Origin: Chloroflexota bacterium
GTDB taxonomy: Bacteria; Chloroflexota; Anaerolineae; UBA4142
Direction: 5' to 3'
DNA: 8,377 nucleotides
NCBI GenBank assembly: GCA_016200825.1
Contig: JACQEA010000040.1
Span: 1-8,377, forward strand
The translations under genes were made by a program, and so were the position numbers. The number at the start of each line of letters is the position of its first letter. The first letter of the stretch is position 1. Below the pieces are notes generated by a model that was not told the origin of the DNA, did not search any database, and saw nothing but the letters and a program-made list of their open reading frames with translations. Of the stretch, positions 6,793 to 8,377 are shown piece after piece.

Positions 6793-6821
6793 ATTATAGT
6801 CGCTGAGGTCAGCGATGTCAA
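6793..6821 (-). promoter_or_regulatory. Fully consensus sigma70 promoter of methyltransferase B and nuclease
   Basis: On the - strand TTGACA (6821-6816), exactly 17 bp, then TATAAT (6798-6793): 6/6 and 6/6 at the optimal spacing. An AT-rich AATAAATTTTTT stretch begins about 20 bp upstream of the -35 and could act as an UP element. The ATG of methyltransferase B starts 13 nt after the -10, so a transcript starting near 6786 would have a leader of only about 7 nt (AGAAGCC). Confidence 0.85.
6800..6815. promoter_or_regulatory. Perfect 7+2+7 dyad filling the promoter spacer: probable operator
   Basis: TCGCTGA (6800-6806), gg, TCAGCGA (6809-6815): 14 symmetric bases covering all but one base of the 17-bp gap between the -35 and -10 boxes. 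A dimeric protein bound here would either block polymerase or, like MerR-type factors, distort the spacer. No regulator gene is visible nearby, so the binder could be one of the methyltransferases, the nuclease, or an unlinked protein. With a 2-nt centre it is a DNA site rather than an RNA hairpin. Confidence 0.6.
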
Positions 6822-6846
6822 TCATTTCTTGCGCGTCCGAAAAAAT

Positions 6847-8256
6847 TTATTTGATTCCTATATCCTTCTCGATGGTCGCAATTGCCGCCTCGAGACGTTT
6901 GGGAATCTGGCGAATTCTTGTGATGGGCAAGCGTTTAGCGTGCACCGATGACCCTGGATTTTTATCCACGCGTTTCTTGAATTTGAGCATCTCGCGCCGA
7001 ACTACGCTCGCGACAAACGCGTCATTATTTGATTTGGCGGGCGCATCTCCAATCTTTTGCAAAACCAAAATATACTCAGTATTTATTTTGCCAATGTCTT
7101 GGTTGTGATATTTGCGAGTGGCGTCTATATTTCGGAATAACGTTTTTCTTGTTTCAAATCCGGCATCCTTCGCCATAGCCGAGAAGAATTTGTGACTCTC
7201 AATCAATTCGTACTCAAGACTAGAATTGCCGACAACGATCGCGCATATATGATCAGATTTCAGAATGCGATTCATTTCGATCATCGCACGGAACATATCG
7301 CCCAAGTACTCAGAGAGCAAGCGGAAACGATTCGCGATGAAGTGCGAGTGCCCCCCAATCTCTTGGAGTCTGAAAGCATAATAATCCATCCCTAGCCAAG
7401 CCATGTTGTACTGATGGACACGGTAATAATCCAACGCGTTCACATACGGTGGCGAGGTGACAATCAAGTCAACCGACTTGGCCGGGAGCGCCACGCGGCG
7501 CGCATCGCCTTGCAAAACTGTCACTCGCGAAGTGCCAACACGACGCGCGGTTTCTTCAAACGCGTAGGTCATGCTTCTAATTTTTTGGCGGAAGGTCTTG
7601 AAAAACCCGTTCCGCCGTTCCGATTCAATCACAACGCGAATCGTGGCGGATAACGCTACGAGTCCGAGATTGAAAAGGGCTTGATTATCTTTCAACTCAT
7701 CCAGATGTTCTTTTATCTTTTTCAATTCATCTATGATTTCAGGCGTAAACAGTTCGCTGATCTTGCGTTTAGGAAATTTCATGTCCGTATCATCGAATGC
7801 GCCCGCTTGGGTGAGATACGGGACATCATCGGATTCTCTTAGATGGAAAACCTCCTGCAATTTTGAAACGCTACCCAAAAGACGAGATTCGTCATCTGGG
7901 TTGATGAGTGTGGTCTTTGCTTTGCTGATTAGGCACGCGAGTGGATTCATGTCCACTCCCACACCCTTCCGACTCAAGAACATTGCTTCGACGAGTGTCG
8001 TTCCACAACCGGCAAATGGGTCGAAGACAATATCGCCTTCTTTTGTAAACAGTTGAATGAAAAGATTCGGGATTTGTGGAATGAATCTCGCCGGGTAAGA
8101 ATGAAAAGTGTGCGTTAAGTACTGCGTCGTCTCGCCGGTGAAATCCCAGTTGACGCGATCAAGGGCTTCCCATGGCGAAGTGATAACGTGACGAATTGTC
8201 ATGTCTCTTCGCTTTTCTTGGAGTTCAAATAATTCTAACTGCTTTGTGTTTGCCAT
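6847..8256 (-). CDS. Amino DNA methyltransferase A (TSPPY type) of the R-M system
   Basis: 469 aa. Motif X-like HSYPARFIP (52-60), SAM-binding motif I DPFAGCGTT (79-87), the acidic GVDMNP (100-105) that should hold the SAM ribose, GDARRVALP (250-258), and catalytic TSPPYVNALDYYR (267-279). SPPY favours N4-cytosine methylation. The spacing of motifs is nearly the same as in methyltransferase B (I at 79, IV at 265-267), and the GDAR/LP/TSPPYxN/DYxR block is shared, so the two are distant paralogues. A pair of methyltransferases commonly goes with an asymmetric site, one enzyme per strand. The start at 8256 has AAAAGGA (8267-8261) 4 nt ahead, the best ribosome binding site in the window, and the TAG just before it is in frame. 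It is the first R-M gene transcribed, with its own promoter. A sampled line (7201-7260) is 38% GC. The stop is 67 nt before the next start codon. Confidence 0.92.
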   Translation of the reverse strand: MANTKQLELFELQEKRRDMTIRHVITSPWEALDRVNWDFTGETTQYLTHTFHSYPARFIPQIPNLFIQLFTKEGDIVFDPFAGCGTTLVEAMFLSRKGVGVDMNPLACLISKAKTTLINPDDESRLLGSVSKLQEVFHLRESDDVPYLTQAGAFDDTDMKFPKRKISELFTPEIIDELKKIKEHLDELKDNQALFNLGLVALSATIRVVIESERRNGFFKTFRQKIRSMTYAFEETARRVGTSRVTVLQGDARRVALPAKSVDLIVTSPPYVNALDYYRVHQYNMAWLGMDYYAFRLQEIGGHSHFIANRFRLLSEYLGDMFRAMIEMNRILKSDHICAIVVGNSSLEYELIESHKFFSAMAKDAGFETRKTLFRNIDATRKYHNQDIGKINTEYILVLQKIGDAPAKSNNDAFVASVVRREMLKFKKRVDKNPGSSVHAKRLPITRIRQIPKRLEAAIATIEKDIGIK

Positions 8257-8260
8257 CTAT

Positions 8261-8304
8261 TCCTTTTCGCATGCGAGGATACCATTTCTGCCGATCAGAA
8301 GCAA
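8261..8304 (-). promoter_or_regulatory. Promoter, palindrome and RBS of methyltransferase A
   Basis: TTGCTT (8304-8299), 17 bp, TATCCT (8281-8276): a moderate sigma70 match (4/6 in each box) on the - strand. Directly against the -10 lies the perfect palindrome TCGCATGCGA (8267-8276), where transcription should start, and then AAAAGGA (8267-8261) as a Shine-Dalgarno 4 nt before the ATG. The palindrome shares the TCGC...GCGA ends with the 6800-6815 dyad, so one protein might touch both, but in this sequence such 4-mers are common. Confidence 0.45.
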
Positions 8305-8321
8305 GTCCACACAAATGAAAA

Positions 8322-8375
8322 TCAATATTCGGACTCTGTTCTCTTCTCGTCCATCAACGCTTTCAACAATCCTTT
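8322..8375 (-). CDS. Possible C-terminal end of an upstream gene (partial)
   Basis: Reading in from the right edge, one - strand frame gives KGLLKALMDEKRTESEY followed by a TGA at 8324-8322. The charged, helix-like composition is what a protein tail looks like, and it would end 65 bp before methyltransferase A. Seventeen codons are too few to identify anything. Two other frames also stay open for a while here, including an in-frame one ending in the TAG that touches the methyltransferase ATG, so this may be chance. Confidence 0.25.
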   Translation of the reverse strand, partial: KGLLKALMDEKRTESEY

Positions 8376-8377
8376 GC

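Noticed and set aside
6802..6808. GCTGAGG, the heptamer recognised by BbvCI (CCTCAGC), lies within the promoter dyad.
   Set aside because: A 7-base match inside a 16-base palindrome tells nothing about this system's target, and BbvCI uses two nuclease subunits while only one nuclease is present here.
6780..6846. A small controller (C) protein gene between the methyltransferases.
   Set aside because: The 67-bp gap is too short and the overlapping frames give no helix-turn-helix protein.
4653..8256. BREX, DISARM or another multi-gene defence island.
   Set aside because: No helicase, phosphatase, ATPase or phospholipase D gene is present, only two methyltransferases and one small nuclease.
4653..8256. 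CRISPR array, tRNA or insertion sequence at the edges of the acquired block.
   Set aside because: No regularly spaced repeats, cloverleaf, terminal inverted repeats or transposase frame was seen at either border within the window.
8315..8377. A possible divergent + strand gene beginning MKINIRTLFSS at the right edge.
   Set aside because: Only 21 codons are visible, with no ribosome binding site or promoter; left out in favour of the equally weak - strand tail.

Overview
The window comes from a bacterial chromosome whose own genes are strongly biased toward CG-alternating words (gcgcgc, cgcgcg); a hand count of one 60-base line inside the ABC gene (1561-1620) gives 63% GC. Gene style and the short direct-repeat strings between genes remind me of environmental Chloroflexota (Anaerolineae-like) genomes. 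That placement is a guess from memory, not something the sequence proves.

The left half, + strand, is a run of ordinary host-like genes: an ABC exporter half-transporter (14-1849), a GNAT acetyltransferase (1937-2377), a PIG-L/LmbE-type zinc deacetylase (2459-3301) and a vapBC-type toxin-antitoxin pair (RHH antitoxin 3378-3635, PIN toxin 3635-4057). Three different short-repeat clusters sit in the gaps: 10-bp phased GCGGAT/ATCCGC words with a hairpin (1855-1923), heptamer CAGTCAC/T repeats (2380-2418) and CCTGAAAC words that run into the deacetylase start (2439-2482). The TA pair has a good sigma70-like promoter with ATAC/GTAT half-sites around it. A strong candidate + strand terminator lies 150 nt past its stop, inside the convergent gene.

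The right half is on the - strand and reads, in transcription order: DNA methyltransferase A (8256-6847), DNA methyltransferase B (6779-5430), a PD-(D/E)XK endonuclease (5423-4653) and a small conserved protein that looks SRPBCC-like (4651-4076). The first three form a two-methyltransferase type II-like restriction-modification (R-M) system. Sampled lines there are about 38-40% GC, against about 60% in the gene at 4076-4651 and in the left half, so the R-M genes look acquired while the last gene looks native. Both methyltransferases are distant paralogues with the same layout: motif X (YPAxF), motif I (DPFAG) near residue 80, then TSPPY near residue 267. This order is unusual for the m4C enzymes that TSPPY suggests.

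The most notable signal is the 67-bp gap between the two methyltransferase genes. It holds a fully consensus - strand promoter, TTGACA, 17 bp, TATAAT. Sixteen of the 17 spacer bases are a perfect 7+2+7 dyad (TCGCTGA-gg-TCAGCGA), and the start codon of methyltransferase B follows the -10 box by 13 nt. This looks like an operator-controlled, nearly leaderless promoter for methyltransferase B and the nuclease. Methyltransferase A has a separate weaker promoter and a good ribosome binding site, so it could be made first. No controller (C) protein gene is visible in the window.
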